A stretch of DNA of 64,000 nt from an uncultured Gammaproteobacteria bacterium (lineage in GTDB: Bacteria > Pseudomonadota > Gammaproteobacteria > Pseudomonadales > Porticoccaceae), in the NCBI GenBank assembly GCA_913058345.1, contig CAJXQR010000002.1, positions 124,001 through 188,000 on the forward strand. The letters run 5' to 3'. Below are positions 46,026 to 55,385 of the stretch, piece by piece. Under the pieces are notes generated by a model. That model searched no databases, was not told the origin of the DNA, and saw nothing but the letters and a program-made list of their open reading frames with translations. The position numbers were made by a program, and so were the translations under genes. Positions within the stretch are counted from its first letter, which is position 1, and the number at the start of each line of letters is the position of its first letter.

Positions 46026-46226
46026 GTCGAAACCACCCTATCCATCGAATAGATTCCCATCGCTCTCGAGCACCTAATTCCTCGCTATGCGCTGCAAAAA
46101 AACACCAGATCAATAATGGCGTAGTTTCTCATTTCAAGCCATCTGTTGAACACCTCGTATAATCTGCACGCCATAACAAATACCTCTTCGGGAAATTGAT
46201 GGCTTTTTACACCAGCGAAACTGGAG
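46026..46226 (+). repeat. Direct repeat R2 (right of Fic gene)
   Basis: Right-hand copy of the ~200 bp repeat at 44618-44818. Downstream of the shared part the frame that begins with ATGGCTTTTTACACC runs 36 codons, against 12 codons in R1. Confidence 0.75.
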
Positions 46227-46327
46227 TCTGCGCCGGGCCGATATTGTCGGCGGTTTCAGTCGGTAAAGTAGCGAACGCAGATGGTTACTGTATGCTTAGA
46301 AATTATTAATTTTATCTTAAAATTTGC

Positions 46328-46346
46328 ATTGATAATCGATATCAAT
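46328..46346. promoter_or_regulatory. Fur-box-like palindrome
   Basis: ATTGATAATCGATATCAAT is a near-perfect dyad and fits the 7-1-7 Fur pattern (TGATAAT-N-ATTATCA) with few mismatches. No intact gene follows within 500 bp, only remnants, so it is probably an orphan operator of a lost iron-regulated gene. Confidence 0.4.
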
Positions 46347-46533
46347 TTTTGATTTATTGGTTAGTGCTAAATTCGATCTTGAGTATCGCCCTGGAAAAAA
46401 AGGTAATGTGGGCCGGTCTTCATATCTCTGCAGGGTTTGGCAATACTACTGGTGATTATCAGATTGTCTATAAGTTGAAGCCTGTTTCGCGCACCACCAG
46501 GGTGTCATCGAAAACTCACTGCTGCACGAGAGA

Positions 46534-46853
46534 CCATCATAATTCAGGCCGACCAGGCATTTGTCATCAAGCGTAAAGACCTGCACAAGTTATTCGAGCT
46601 GCTCATTGAGCGTTGTTATAGGCCGGTGGGACCAACGGTGCCATTATTTCAATCACCTGTGTAGAGTAGAAGACCTGCCCGAAGGTTGGACAGGTGAGCA
46701 GGAAGCCGGCACCTATCGCCTAAAACGTCTCGATGATGTGGCTTTGTTCGGCTTCAACAACGGTCCGTACTTCTGGGTAAACTATCTTTTCCCGCCTAGG
46801 ACCAAACTGGTGGGAAGGCATAGCTGTCGACAGGTTGATCTTCTGATGTGACC
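46534..46853 (+). pseudogene. Remnant of a 4Fe-4S dicluster protein (sulfhydrogenase/AsrA-like beta subunit)
   Basis: Two frames carry consecutive parts of one protein: AFVIKRKDLHKLFELLIER followed, after a frameshift near 46640-46670, by VEDLPEGWTGEQEAGTYRL and DDVALFGFNNGPYFWVNYLFPPRTKL. This is the N-terminal part of the iron-sulfur proteins annotated as AsrA- or hydrogenase beta-like. The rest, including the cysteine clusters, is missing. A stop at 46849-46851 ends it. Confidence 0.65.
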
Positions 46854-46912
46854 AGATGTGCATATAAATACGACATACAACCCAAGGTGTTGCTAAAGAA
46901 AACCACGTGGGA

Positions 46913-47791
46913 TTACAGCCCGTCAGCGGAATGGTCTGTCAAATACTCTGGGGCATCATCTTTGGGTTTGTTATACATTTCAGCCTCCGTCAGACGAGCA
47001 TATATCTCAATCAGGGTGCCATCCGGATCTTTGAGCCATAGTTCATGCAATGGGGTACCTTTCCAGGTGGTGCGTGGTGGTTTTTCAATATGGGCCCCAA
47101 ATATTTGTGCGCGGTAATAAGCATCAATTACGGCACTTTTATCACTTACCCCAATACCAAGGTGATAGAGAGTGTCATGATTCAGCTGCTTATCATCAGC
47201 CACCAACAACACAAAGTTAAGGCCAAGGTCTGGTCGAATAAAAGTGGCGTATCTGTGCGTCCATTCTTTGGGCCAGGTATCGAGTAACCAGGCGTAAAAA
47301 CGAACGCTTTGGGGAAGATTATTAACTCGAATACTGGCGTGGAACTCTTTGGATGAAAGCTCTTCTAGTTTGTCGTGAGGAGTGTCGAGCAGAGCATTGA
47401 GTATCTCTATGCGCGCTTTGATTTGATCTCGCGCTGTACGAAAACGCGCTAATAGCTCGGTTGCGGTGGCCGAGACGTCTTCTGACGCGGGGTCCGTTAT
47501 AGGCCAATGTAAGCGCTTCACCTGGCCAGGAAAAACACCACAAACTTCGTCAGTACAAAGTGTAATTACCAGATCGACTGAGCTTGTATCGACCTCGCTG
47601 ACTGAAGTTGATTGCTGTCCGGAAATATCGATACCCACTTCGGTCATTACTTCAATAGCGACAGGATTCACCTGTGAAGGCTCCGAACCTGCGCTAGTGA
47701 TAGTAGCGCGGTCGCCAAAAATAGTTCGCGCAAGCCCTTCAGCCATTTGACTGCGAGCAGAATTAGCGACACAGAGGAATAAAATATTCAT
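46913..47791 (-). CDS. ArsC-type low-molecular-weight phosphatase fused to a VOC domain
   Basis: 292 residues. The N-terminal half is an LMW-PTP-like arsenate reductase with CX5R loop C7-VANSA-R13 and [17 protein letters not shown] further on. The C-terminal half (about 148-270) is a VOC/glyoxalase-like domain of the CadI/ArsI kind ([52 protein letters not shown]). The cysteine pair used by ArsI C-As lyases before the DPDG motif is absent, so lyase activity is doubtful. The gene looks intact although its upstream ars neighbours are broken. Confidence 0.85.
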   Translation of the reverse strand: MNILFLCVANSARSQMAEGLARTIFGDRATITSAGSEPSQVNPVAIEVMTEVGIDISGQQSTSVSEVDTSSVDLVITLCTDEVCGVFPGQVKRLHWPITDPASEDVSATATELLARFRTARDQIKARIEILNALLDTPHDKLEELSSKEFHASIRVNNLPQSVRFYAWLLDTWPKEWTHRYATFIRPDLGLNFVLLVADDKQLNHDTLYHLGIGVSDKSAVIDAYYRAQIFGAHIEKPPRTTWKGTPLHELWLKDPDGTLIEIYARLTEAEMYNKPKDDAPEYLTDHSADGL

Positions 47792-47799
47792 GATTGGAC

Positions 47800-47958
47800 A
47801 TCTCTATTTTTAATGGGCCACCGTTCTCAACAATAATTGTCTCACCACTGGCGGAAAAGTGCTTTCCCATGCGGTTTGCAAATGCAACTAGCAACAACAG
47901 CACCGGCACGCCGACAACGGTAACGCGTGCCGCGCCAGAGTTAAGACCAAGTAAACTC
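47800..47958 (-). pseudogene. C-terminal remnant of an Acr3 arsenite exporter
   Basis: The frame GLNSGAARVTVVG-VPVLLLLVAFANRMGKHF matches the last membrane helix of ACR3 (usually GLNSGAALATVVGVLVEVPVMLLLVRIANR) with an internal loss of about four residues. The other nine helices are missing. It sits between the broken arsR and the arsC fusion, where acr3 is normally found. Confidence 0.6.
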
Positions 47959-48211
47959 AATGAGCGTATTCATACATTGAATGCTGGCAGTGTAAATAAT
48001 ACTGCGCCCAGCTTTTTTTCGAGGACACAAGCCCCACGTTGGACAAGTGGTCTAAGTGAAAAGACAGAGTTTTGTGGGAGGTATTTAAGGTTTCATTGGG
48101 CATTCCCGCCGCCACGCTATCCTGCCTGCTTTCACCGGGAGACGAAACGACCTGAGGCGGATTTCTTGAGAAAGCGCATCGAATACAATAAGCGCTATTT
48201 TTCATATCCAT
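47957..48211 (-). pseudogene. Frameshifted arsR
   Basis: An ArsR-family HTH is split across frames. One frame reads ALIVFDALSQEIRLRSFRL-VKAG, the other continues with MPNETLNTSHKTLSFHLDHL and SNVGLVSSKK. Together they match the ArsR order, with a frameshift near the middle and another at the first codons (MKN then +1). The recognition helix region survives, but the protein as a whole cannot be made. Confidence 0.6.
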
Positions 48212-48558
48212 ATGTCCAGACTAATCGACATATAAAAGACTGTCAATGCTTCCGCCACTCACTGCACCCACCTGTGTGGAATCGTTGCAACATCGGAGGT
48301 GGGGGAGAACTCAATATAAAAAGTGATCGTCAAGTTAGGGTGGCGCTCCTTGTTAGTAGAGCACCACTCTCAAGATTACTCGGTTTGTTAATTACGCTAA
48401 CTCATGGCGGGTCTTTGCTATGGCATTACCCAACGCGCTACCGGCAGAGTACCAAAGAATCGTAGCACTGATGTCCCTGAGCAGTTTGTCGACATGCTAC
48501 CCAAGCTTGTTATACTCGAGCGAAACCTGCTATTCGGTATGTAACAAAATCTAAGGCT
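48212..48558. other. Gene-free spacer upstream of argA
   Basis: No intact gene. TATACT (48511-48516) with TTGTCG at a long 19-base spacing may be the argA promoter. The remaining ~270 bp separate the decayed ars locus from the core genome, a plausible junction of the accessory region. Confidence 0.45.
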
Positions 48559-49857
48559 ATGACCGACTACGTTAAATTTTTTCGAGAAACGTCTCCCTAT
48601 ATCAATCGACACAGGGGCAAGACCTTCGTTATCGCCCTGCCCGGCGAGGCTATTTGCCACCCCAATTTCACTCCTATTATTCACGACATCGCGCTACTGA
48701 ACTCGTTGGGGATACGCATTGTGCTGGTGCACGGTGCCCGACCGCAACTCAATCAACGGCTAGAGCAGCGTCAACTCACCCTGCAATATGCCGATCACAC
48801 GCCCATCACTGACAGCCAGATAATGGAGTGTGTAAAGGATGCTGTAGGTAGTGCGCGCATTAGCATTGAGTCATTGCTGTCAATGGGGCTTTCCAACTCA
48901 CCCATGCACGGGGCACGAATTCGTGTGGTTGGCGGCAATTTCATTACCGCCAAACCTCTCGGCATCCGTGATGGCATCGACTTTCAATACAGTGGTGAAA
49001 TGCGAAAAATCGACCACGTGGGTATTCAGAGCCAACTCGACGACAACGCTATTGTGCTGCTGTCCTCACTGGGCTACTCCCCCACGGGGGAAGCGTTTAA
49101 CCTCTCTTATGAGGATGTCGCCACGCAGGCGGCCATTCATTTGGGCGCTGAAAAATTAATCTTCCTGGGGGAGGATTCAGGTCTAAGTGACGCCAATGGT
49201 CAATTAATCAGGAGTATTAATCTCATTCAAGCTCAACAGCGGCTCGAGAAAAAAGATTTTTGCGGCAGCTTGCAAGGTGCTTATCAAGCCTGTTTGAACG
49301 GCGTGCCTCGCTGCCATTTGATCAGCTTTTGTGCAGAGGGCGCGTTGCTCGGCGAGCTCTTTACCCGTGATGGCACCGGTACGCTAGTACTGCAACACAG
49401 TGAAGAAGTGATTCGCCAGGCTAACATTGACGATATCGCCGGCATTCTCGAACTCATCAGCCCGCTGGAAGAGCAGGGTGTGCTGGTAAAGCGCTCACGT
49501 GAATTACTCGAAACTGAAATTTCTCGCTTCTGTGTCATCACTCATCAAGAGGGCATGCTCATCGCCTGTGCCGCGCTCTACCCCTTTACCGATGGTAAAG
49601 CGGCAGAGCTCGCCTGTGTGGTAACTCACCCCGACTTTCATAAGCAAGGCCTTGCCGCCCGCATGTTGGCACATTTAGAAGATAAGGCAAAAACCGAATT
49701 AAATCTGGACGCACTTTTCGTGCTGACCACTCAGGCCGCCCACTGGTTTCAGGAAAACGGTTTTATCGCTACCAACCTTGAACAATTACCACTGGAAAAA
49801 ATCAAACTGTATAACTATCAACGCAATTCTAAGATTTTTTATAAACGTCTCGTGTAA
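48559..49857 (+). CDS. argA: N-acetylglutamate synthase
   Basis: 432 residues. The N-terminal amino-acid-kinase-like domain (FVIALPGEAICHPNF, VLVHGARPQLNQRL, arginine-binding) is followed by a GNAT domain from about 290 (GKAAELACVVTHPDFHKQGLAARM, the acetyl-CoA motif). It makes the first committed arginine intermediate from acetyl-CoA and glutamate. The start has AAGG upstream. It completes, with argE, the classical ArgA/ArgE route. Confidence 0.95.
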   Translation: MTDYVKFFRETSPYINRHRGKTFVIALPGEAICHPNFTPIIHDIALLNSLGIRIVLVHGARPQLNQRLEQRQLTLQYADHTPITDSQIMECVKDAVGSARISIESLLSMGLSNSPMHGARIRVVGGNFITAKPLGIRDGIDFQYSGEMRKIDHVGIQSQLDDNAIVLLSSLGYSPTGEAFNLSYEDVATQAAIHLGAEKLIFLGEDSGLSDANGQLIRSINLIQAQQRLEKKDFCGSLQGAYQACLNGVPRCHLISFCAEGALLGELFTRDGTGTLVLQHSEEVIRQANIDDIAGILELISPLEEQGVLVKRSRELLETEISRFCVITHQEGMLIACAALYPFTDGKAAELACVVTHPDFHKQGLAARMLAHLEDKAKTELNLDALFVLTTQAAHWFQENGFIATNLEQLPLEKIKLYNYQRNSKIFYKRLV

Positions 49858-49908
49858 GCCACGACATTTCACCTCGAACGACTCTGTGACCCACCCTGCA
49901 AAAACAAT

Positions 49909-49981
49909 GGCCCAATAGCATTGGGCCTGTAAAAAACACCCTGATATTGCTACAAAGGAAGATGGCCGGGCTCATCCGGCC
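49909..49981 (+). terminator. Hairpins after argA
   Basis: Two hairpins in tandem: GGCCCAA-TAGCA-TTGGGCC (49909-49927) and GGCCGG-GCTCAT-CCGGCC (49964-49981), the second followed by AATCCCTTATTTTT. The second fits a rho-independent terminator for argA. The first has a T-rich tail only on the minus strand. Confidence 0.5.
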
Positions 49982-50014
49982 AATCCCTTATTTTTGGTAT
50001 TACAGGAAGATCAA

Positions 50015-51430
50015 ATGTTAAAGTTTTGGAGGCGAAAAGAACAAGGGCCACCCACTGCCTCAGCTCCCGCCAAAACCACTAAAACGGCAACTCAAGTTCG
50101 ACCCTCTGTGGCCAGTTCCCATACTCCCTTAAAAGAACGCTTACAAAGTGTCGGTGCCAACAAAGGTAACGAACTGGTTACTCTTCTCAATATTGGCACG
50201 ACAAAAAAACTAGCCCAGGACGAGTATCTTTTCAAAGAAGGAGAACCCGCCAACACCGGATACATCGTACTCGATGGTGCGATTGAGGAATTCTCACTTT
50301 CTGATGGCAACGAAGTTAACAGTGTCGTCTATCCAGAAAAAACGTGGATCACCTTTATCGATGTAGACGGCACGCCGGCAAGAAAGAGTTCCGCAAGAGC
50401 GAAAAAAGCCAGCTCAGTGCTGCTTCTCGACGAGCGCCTACTGCAGAGTGTTGACGACGATATACTGCTTTTTATCTATCGTGAGTTGCACAAAAGCGCT
50501 ATTGCACAAACTGACAGGAAAGAAGCAGAGAGAGCCGCTTCCTCTATACAAAATGACGCTCTAGCACACACTCTATTTAGTCTACACACCGCCGCTAAAG
50601 AGCGCTCAAAAAATGCTGGGCTGACTCAAAGTATTGTGCAAAAAACCCCAAAGCTTCCTATCGCCACGGTTAAGCTTTTGAACAAACTACAGGACGACAG
50701 CACATCGAGCAGCGAAATTATCGACCTGGTAAAAAGTGACCCGTCGCTGACCGGCGTGCTACTAAAAACGCTGAACTCAGCCGAATACACCTTTGATGAA
50801 AAAATATCGGACGTCAACCATGCCGTCTCGCTACTGGGTTTTATCGGCGTTTATCAAATCATCATGTCTCAGGGCATGCGCAAAAGCTTTCCTGCCACGC
50901 CGATATTTCAGAAAGTTTATACACGTTCCCTGGAAATATCTCATATCGCCTTTGCGATTTCTCAAGCGTCTGGTATTGGAAAACCTTCCGAAATGGCAAC
51001 TATCGGCCTGGTACACGACTTGGGCACGATTGTCATCGAATTACTCCGCCAACAAAACCCCGCGCTAGAAAACTTAATCGACTTTTTTGATACAGCCGTC
51101 ATCGGCGCTCAATTGCTACACACCTGGAATTTACCAGAGGGTATTTGGAAAACTGTAGAGCACCAGGATTTCCCTGACTTTGCACCACCTCAAAAAGTCC
51201 CCGAGGATATTGTCAGAGCTACCGCCGTCTTTTATTTGGCACGTCTTTGTCATCAGCGTTTGCACAAAGTATCCGAAAACCGTTTGCCGACTCTTTTTTT
51301 GAACCAATATTTAACCTTACTTAACTGGAAAGGCTTATCGCTCGGTAACGTTCTCAGTGAAAAAGTAGTACCGAATCTGCGTAAAAAATCGAAGGCTCTA
51401 CCGAAATCATTAAGCGTGCTTTTAGATTAG
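50015..51430 (+). CDS. Cyclic-nucleotide-binding-like / HDOD domain regulator
   Basis: 471 residues from ATG 50015, which has AGGAAGA at five bases; the ATG at 49994 has none. The N-terminal ~45 residues are a low-complexity linker. A cNMP-binding-like beta barrel follows (about 50-150: DEYLFKEGEPANTGYIVLDG), without the full phosphate-binding RxA cassette. Then an HDOD domain (about 205-400: LPIATVKLLNKLQDD, IGVYQIIMSQGMR, TIGLVHDLGTI). HDOD proteins link signals to motility or biofilm. Exact role unknown. Confidence 0.85.
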   Translation: MLKFWRRKEQGPPTASAPAKTTKTATQVRPSVASSHTPLKERLQSVGANKGNELVTLLNIGTTKKLAQDEYLFKEGEPANTGYIVLDGAIEEFSLSDGNEVNSVVYPEKTWITFIDVDGTPARKSSARAKKASSVLLLDERLLQSVDDDILLFIYRELHKSAIAQTDRKEAERAASSIQNDALAHTLFSLHTAAKERSKNAGLTQSIVQKTPKLPIATVKLLNKLQDDSTSSSEIIDLVKSDPSLTGVLLKTLNSAEYTFDEKISDVNHAVSLLGFIGVYQIIMSQGMRKSFPATPIFQKVYTRSLEISHIAFAISQASGIGKPSEMATIGLVHDLGTIVIELLRQQNPALENLIDFFDTAVIGAQLLHTWNLPEGIWKTVEHQDFPDFAPPQKVPEDIVRATAVFYLARLCHQRLHKVSENRLPTLFLNQYLTLLNWKGLSLGNVLSEKVVPNLRKKSKALPKSLSVLLD

Positions 51431-51676
51431 CGCCTCCAACTCAGTCTGAGGCTGACTCGTCTATAGCGCGTGCTTTAGCTTATTGTTTCACTATCCCACG
51501 GTGACTCTTTGATCTCGCACCCTACCCACCCGTAAACCGACAACTCCGTATGAAGAAGGGGACATCTTAGACTCATTCTTCTAAACCCACCCGATATCAA
51601 ATCGAATTCCGCCTTAGGCTAACGGCCTAAGCCTTGTTACGATCACATTTCAATCCACAGACAAGAGCAATAAGGA

Positions 51677-53854
51677 ATGAAGAAAAGCTCTCTGATTCTC
51701 GTTCTTACCGCCATGGCGGGCGCTTTCTTCGCCTTCGACTTACATCAGATGTTAACACTCGAAGGCCTCAAAACTGGCCTCGACAGCGCTAAGGCTCTCT
51801 ATACGGCCGACCCACTACAAGTAGCGGGGATGTTTTTCCTGATGTACGTCATCGTCACTGGCCTATCCCTACCGGGCGCTGCTGTTATGTCGCTAGCTGC
51901 TGGCGCCCTATTTGGCTTACTCTGGGGCACCCTTATTGTTTCTTTCGCTAGCTCTATAGGTGCCACTCTGGCATTTTTAGTCTCTCGATTTATTTTGCGC
52001 GATACCCTACAAAACCGCTTTCCAGATCGTCTAAAAACAATCAATGAAGGCATCAAAAAAAACGGTGCTGTCTATTTATTAACTCTGCGGCTAGTACCCA
52101 TTTTTCCTTTTTTTATCATCAATCTGTTGATGGGTTTAACACCTATTCGCACTGTCACTTTTTACCTGGTTAGCCAAGTTGGTATGCTAGCCGCCACTGT
52201 CGTATTTATTAATGCCGGCACCCAGCTGGCCCAACTTGAAAGCTTATCGGACGTGTTATCGCCCACCGTGCTAGCCTCGTTGACACTTCTTGGCATCTTC
52301 CCTCTAGTGGCCAAAAAAACTGTCGCTATTATTCAACATCGGCGCATCTATGCCAGATGGCAACGTCCTGCAAAATTTGATCGCAACCTGATTGTCATCG
52401 GGGCCGGTGCTGGTGGCCTGGTCTCCAGTTATATCGCTGCTGCCGTTAAAGCCAAAGTCACCTTAATAGAAACTGACAAAATGGGGGGTGACTGTCTCTA
52501 CACCGGTTGTGTCCCCAGTAAGGCCTTAATTAAAAGTGCCAAACTCGCTCAGCAAGTACGCCAGGGCAGCCGTTACGGGCTGGACGACGCTGAACCCACG
52601 CTATCATTTCCCAAGGTAATGGCCCGTGTCCACCAGGTCATCAAGACAATCGAACCCCATGACAGTATCGAACGCTACACCCAGCTTGGCGTCGACGTTG
52701 TGCAAGGCTACGCCCGTATCATCAGCCCCTGGACAGTTGAAATTCGCCAGCCAGATGGTGCCAGGACTCAACTCACCACACGCAGTATTATCATCGCGAC
52801 GGGCGCCCGTCCTCGCGTTCCAGTCTTGCCCGGTCTTGACGATGTGGGCTATGTCACCAGCGATACGCTCTGGGATGCCTTTGCGAAACTCGACACCGCC
52901 CCCCGACGGCTAGTTGTACTGGGTGGCGGGCCTGTTGGCTGTGAGCTGGCTCAGAGTTTTTCTCGGCTGGGCTCAACGGTTACACAAATCCAGCGTGGCC
53001 CTCGGTTGATGCCCCACGAAGATGAAGAGGTCTCCACATTGGTGAAACACCATCTTGAACAAGAGGGTATTCAGGTTCTAACGGGGTTTCAAACCCTGCG
53101 CTGTGAACGTGAGGGCGATAATAAATTCATCATTATTGAAGATACGGAGCAATCGCTAACTGAAAAAAGCGGCGAGAAGACGCATCGCATTGCCTTCGAC
53201 CAATTGCTCATTGCTGTCGGCCGCGAGCCTCGGTTAGAGGGCTACGGGCTGGAAGAACTCGGCATTGAAACCCAGCGAACGGTACTCACTAATGATTACC
53301 TGCAAACCCTCTACCCCAATATCTTTGCCGCTGGGGATGTTGCTGGCCCCTATCAATTTACTCACACAGCCTCTCATCAAGCCTGGTATGCCGCAGTAAA
53401 TGCCCTGTTTGGTCATCTTAAAAAATTTAAAGTCGACAACCGCGTCATACCCTGGACCACTTTTATCGACCCCGAAGTTGCACGTGTCGGCCTCAACGAG
53501 CAGGAAGCCAAAGCACAGGGAGTTGACTATGAAACGACGCGCTTCGAACTCAAAGCCTTAGACCGGGCTATTACCGATAGTGCTACAGAGGGCTTTGTCA
53601 AAGTGCTCACCGTACCCGGTAAAGACCGCATTCTCGGCGTCACTCTGGTTGGCGAACACGCCGGCGAATTACTGGCCGAATTTGTGCTGGCGATGAAACA
53701 TGGCCTGGGCCTGAATAAGATACTCGGCACCATTCACACCTATCCTACCTGGGCTGAAGCCAATAAATACGCCGCTGGGGAATGGAAGCGTGCCCACGCA
53801 CCACAAGGTGTATTGCGCTGGCTGCAGCGCTATCACCGGTGGCGCAGAGGCTAA
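51677..53854 (+). CDS. Fusion of TVP38/DedA membrane domain with mercuric-reductase-like flavoprotein
   Basis: 725 residues. Residues 1-225 are a TVP38/TMEM64 (SNARE-associated) membrane domain with LPGAAVMSLAAGALFG and the re-entrant LRLVPIFPFFIINLLMG. Residues 235-720 are a class I pyridine nucleotide-disulfide oxidoreductase: FAD site VIGAGAGGLVSS, redox pair C273-C278 in GGDCLYTGCVPSK, NAD site VVLGGGPVGCELAQ, and dimer domain ending in HTYPTWAEA. No MerA metal-binding C-terminal Cys pair. It likely reduces a small disulfide or metalloid species at the membrane. arsM follows after 99 bp. Confidence 0.9.
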   Translation: MKKSSLILVLTAMAGAFFAFDLHQMLTLEGLKTGLDSAKALYTADPLQVAGMFFLMYVIVTGLSLPGAAVMSLAAGALFGLLWGTLIVSFASSIGATLAFLVSRFILRDTLQNRFPDRLKTINEGIKKNGAVYLLTLRLVPIFPFFIINLLMGLTPIRTVTFYLVSQVGMLAATVVFINAGTQLAQLESLSDVLSPTVLASLTLLGIFPLVAKKTVAIIQHRRIYARWQRPAKFDRNLIVIGAGAGGLVSSYIAAAVKAKVTLIETDKMGGDCLYTGCVPSKALIKSAKLAQQVRQGSRYGLDDAEPTLSFPKVMARVHQVIKTIEPHDSIERYTQLGVDVVQGYARIISPWTVEIRQPDGARTQLTTRSIIIATGARPRVPVLPGLDDVGYVTSDTLWDAFAKLDTAPRRLVVLGGGPVGCELAQSFSRLGSTVTQIQRGPRLMPHEDEEVSTLVKHHLEQEGIQVLTGFQTLRCEREGDNKFIIIEDTEQSLTEKSGEKTHRIAFDQLLIAVGREPRLEGYGLEELGIETQRTVLTNDYLQTLYPNIFAAGDVAGPYQFTHTASHQAWYAAVNALFGHLKKFKVDNRVIPWTTFIDPEVARVGLNEQEAKAQGVDYETTRFELKALDRAITDSATEGFVKVLTVPGKDRILGVTLVGEHAGELLAEFVLAMKHGLGLNKILGTIHTYPTWAEANKYAAGEWKRAHAPQGVLRWLQRYHRWRRG

Positions 53855-53953
53855 GGTGTAGCAGCTAACCCCTTGAGGCTACGTATGCCCCACCCCTTGC
53901 GAACATGTAAAATACCGATCACGACAACATACGAATTAACAGGAAAGACCGCC

Positions 53954-54994
53954 ATGCGCGACATCGTTCAAGACTACTACGGCAAGCAATTACAAAGCAG
54001 CGACGATCTCAAAACCAGCGCCTGTTGTGATATCAGCGCGCTACCTGGCTGGCTCAAGCCACTGATCGACAACATCCATCCCGAAGTGCTCTCACGCTAC
54101 TACGGCTGCGGTTTGGTGTGTCCCGATTTACTAGAGGGCTGTAAAGTTTTAGATCTAGGCAGTGGTGCCGGGCGCGATGTTTACGCCCTCGCACAACTCG
54201 TCGGGGCCAACGGCGAAGTGGTCGGTGTCGATATGACGGATGAGCAACTGGCCGTTGCGGAGCAATACCGAGATTGGCACAGTGAAAAATTTGGCTTTGA
54301 GAATGTGCGTTTTATCAAAGGTGATATTGAGCGCCTGCACGAACTCGATCTAGAAGCCGATAGCTTTGACGTCATTGTCTCCAACTGCGTTATCAACCTA
54401 TGCACCGATAAAGAAGCCGTGTTAAAAGGCATTCAACGCTTGCTAAAACCTGGTGGCGAGTTTTACTTTTCCGATGTCTACGCCGACCGCCGTGTACCCG
54501 AAGCCGTGCGCAACGACTCCGTGTTGTACGGTGAATGTCTGGGTGGAGCCCTGTACTGGAACGACTTTCTGCGCATCGCCAAAAAATCAGGCTTTGCCGA
54601 CCCCCGGCTGGTGGAAGACAGACCCCTGGAGATCACTGACCCGGAGCTAGCTGCACAGACCGGCGACCTGCGCTTTTTTTCCGCCACCTATCGCCTGTTT
54701 AACATCGACACACTCGAAAGCGCCTGCGAAGATTTTGGCCAGAGCGTAGTCTATCGCGGCACCGTGACCAACCAGCCTGATGCATTCATCCTCGACAAAC
54801 ATCACCGTATCGAAATGGGCAAACCTTTCCCCGTTTGCGGTAACACCTGGCGCATGCTGCACGACAGCCGCTTTGCCGAACATTTTGAGTTAAATGGCGA
54901 TTTCAGCCACCACCTGGGGCTGTTTACAGACCACGGCACAAGCATGCCCTTTGATACTGTCGCAGAAGACAACAAGACCAGCACCTGCTGTTAA
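53954..54994 (+). CDS. arsM: Arsenite S-adenosylmethionine methyltransferase
   Basis: 346 residues from ATG 53954 with AGGAAAG at seven bases. SAM motif VLDLGSGAGRDVYALA (65-80), VDMTDEQLAVAEQY, then SNCVINL. Four cysteines match the ArsM arsenic-binding set in spacing: C24, C52 (28 apart), C145 and C195 (50 apart); in the algal CmArsM they are 44, 72, 174 and 224. The C-terminal ~110 residues form the usual extra domain, ending in a CC pair. It methylates As(III) for detoxification. Located beside the TVP38-MerA fusion. Confidence 0.92.
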   Translation: MRDIVQDYYGKQLQSSDDLKTSACCDISALPGWLKPLIDNIHPEVLSRYYGCGLVCPDLLEGCKVLDLGSGAGRDVYALAQLVGANGEVVGVDMTDEQLAVAEQYRDWHSEKFGFENVRFIKGDIERLHELDLEADSFDVIVSNCVINLCTDKEAVLKGIQRLLKPGGEFYFSDVYADRRVPEAVRNDSVLYGECLGGALYWNDFLRIAKKSGFADPRLVEDRPLEITDPELAAQTGDLRFFSATYRLFNIDTLESACEDFGQSVVYRGTVTNQPDAFILDKHHRIEMGKPFPVCGNTWRMLHDSRFAEHFELNGDFSHHLGLFTDHGTSMPFDTVAEDNKTSTCC

Positions 54995-55042
54995 AACTCA
55001 CTACCTCACCGGCGGGAGGAAGACGGGCTATAAAGAGCTGAA

Positions 55043-55073
55043 TAAAAAAGGGCGGATAATTTCCGCCCTTTTT
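55043..55073. terminator. Bidirectional rho-independent terminator
   Basis: AAAAAAGGGCGGATAATTTCCGCCCTTTTT: a GGGCGGA/TCCGCCC stem with A-run before and T-run after. It serves arsM on the plus strand and the convergent monooxygenase gene on the minus strand. Confidence 0.9.
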
Positions 55074-55094
55074 ACTGTGTCTATTCTGCTGGTT

Positions 55095-55385
55095 TTATGC
55101 TTTTTTATCGAAGTATCGAATCGATGGCTCAGTTGTTACCCACTCGGCCAACTGGCCAATAACGCCAGTCTCGGTGCGCCAGGCAAAGTATTTTTCGTAG
55201 GCCTCGCGGCTATCCCACACTTCAATAGCGACGATATTGCAGGGGTCATCCTGATTTTGGTGAGCGTAAACCTCAACACAACCTTCATAGGTTCGCGTAC
55301 TCGGCAGCAACTCACCGAGGCCAGCAATAGCTGCATCAACACACTCGGGTTTTACGTTTAATTCCAGCAATACGGTACATGTCAT
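55095..55385 (-). CDS. Antibiotic biosynthesis monooxygenase (ABM/YgiN-like) domain protein
   Basis: 96 residues, complete. Ferredoxin-like fold typical of ABM proteins: TVLLELNVKPECVDAAIAGL, TYEGCVEVYAHQN, NIVAIEVWDSREAYEKYFAWR. Relatives oxidise quinols or detoxify aldehydes without a metal cofactor. Convergent to arsM across the shared terminator. Substrate unknown. Confidence 0.85.
   Translation of the reverse strand: MTCTVLLELNVKPECVDAAIAGLGELLPSTRTYEGCVEVYAHQNQDDPCNIVAIEVWDSREAYEKYFAWRTETGVIGQLAEWVTTEPSIRYFDKKA

Larger units (their letters stand above)
45986..46533. other. Spacer with direct repeat R2 and a Fur-box-like palindrome
   Basis: Contains R2, whose end continues as a 36-codon frame (MAFYTSETGVCAGPILSAVS and on) closing at TAA, and then a Fur-like palindrome. 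The following ~190 bp are fragmentary frames without an intact gene. Confidence 0.5.

Noticed and set aside
47794-48465. 223-codon plus-strand frame across the ars remnants
   Set aside because: It is antisense to recognisable arsR and acr3 fragments and shows no protein pattern.
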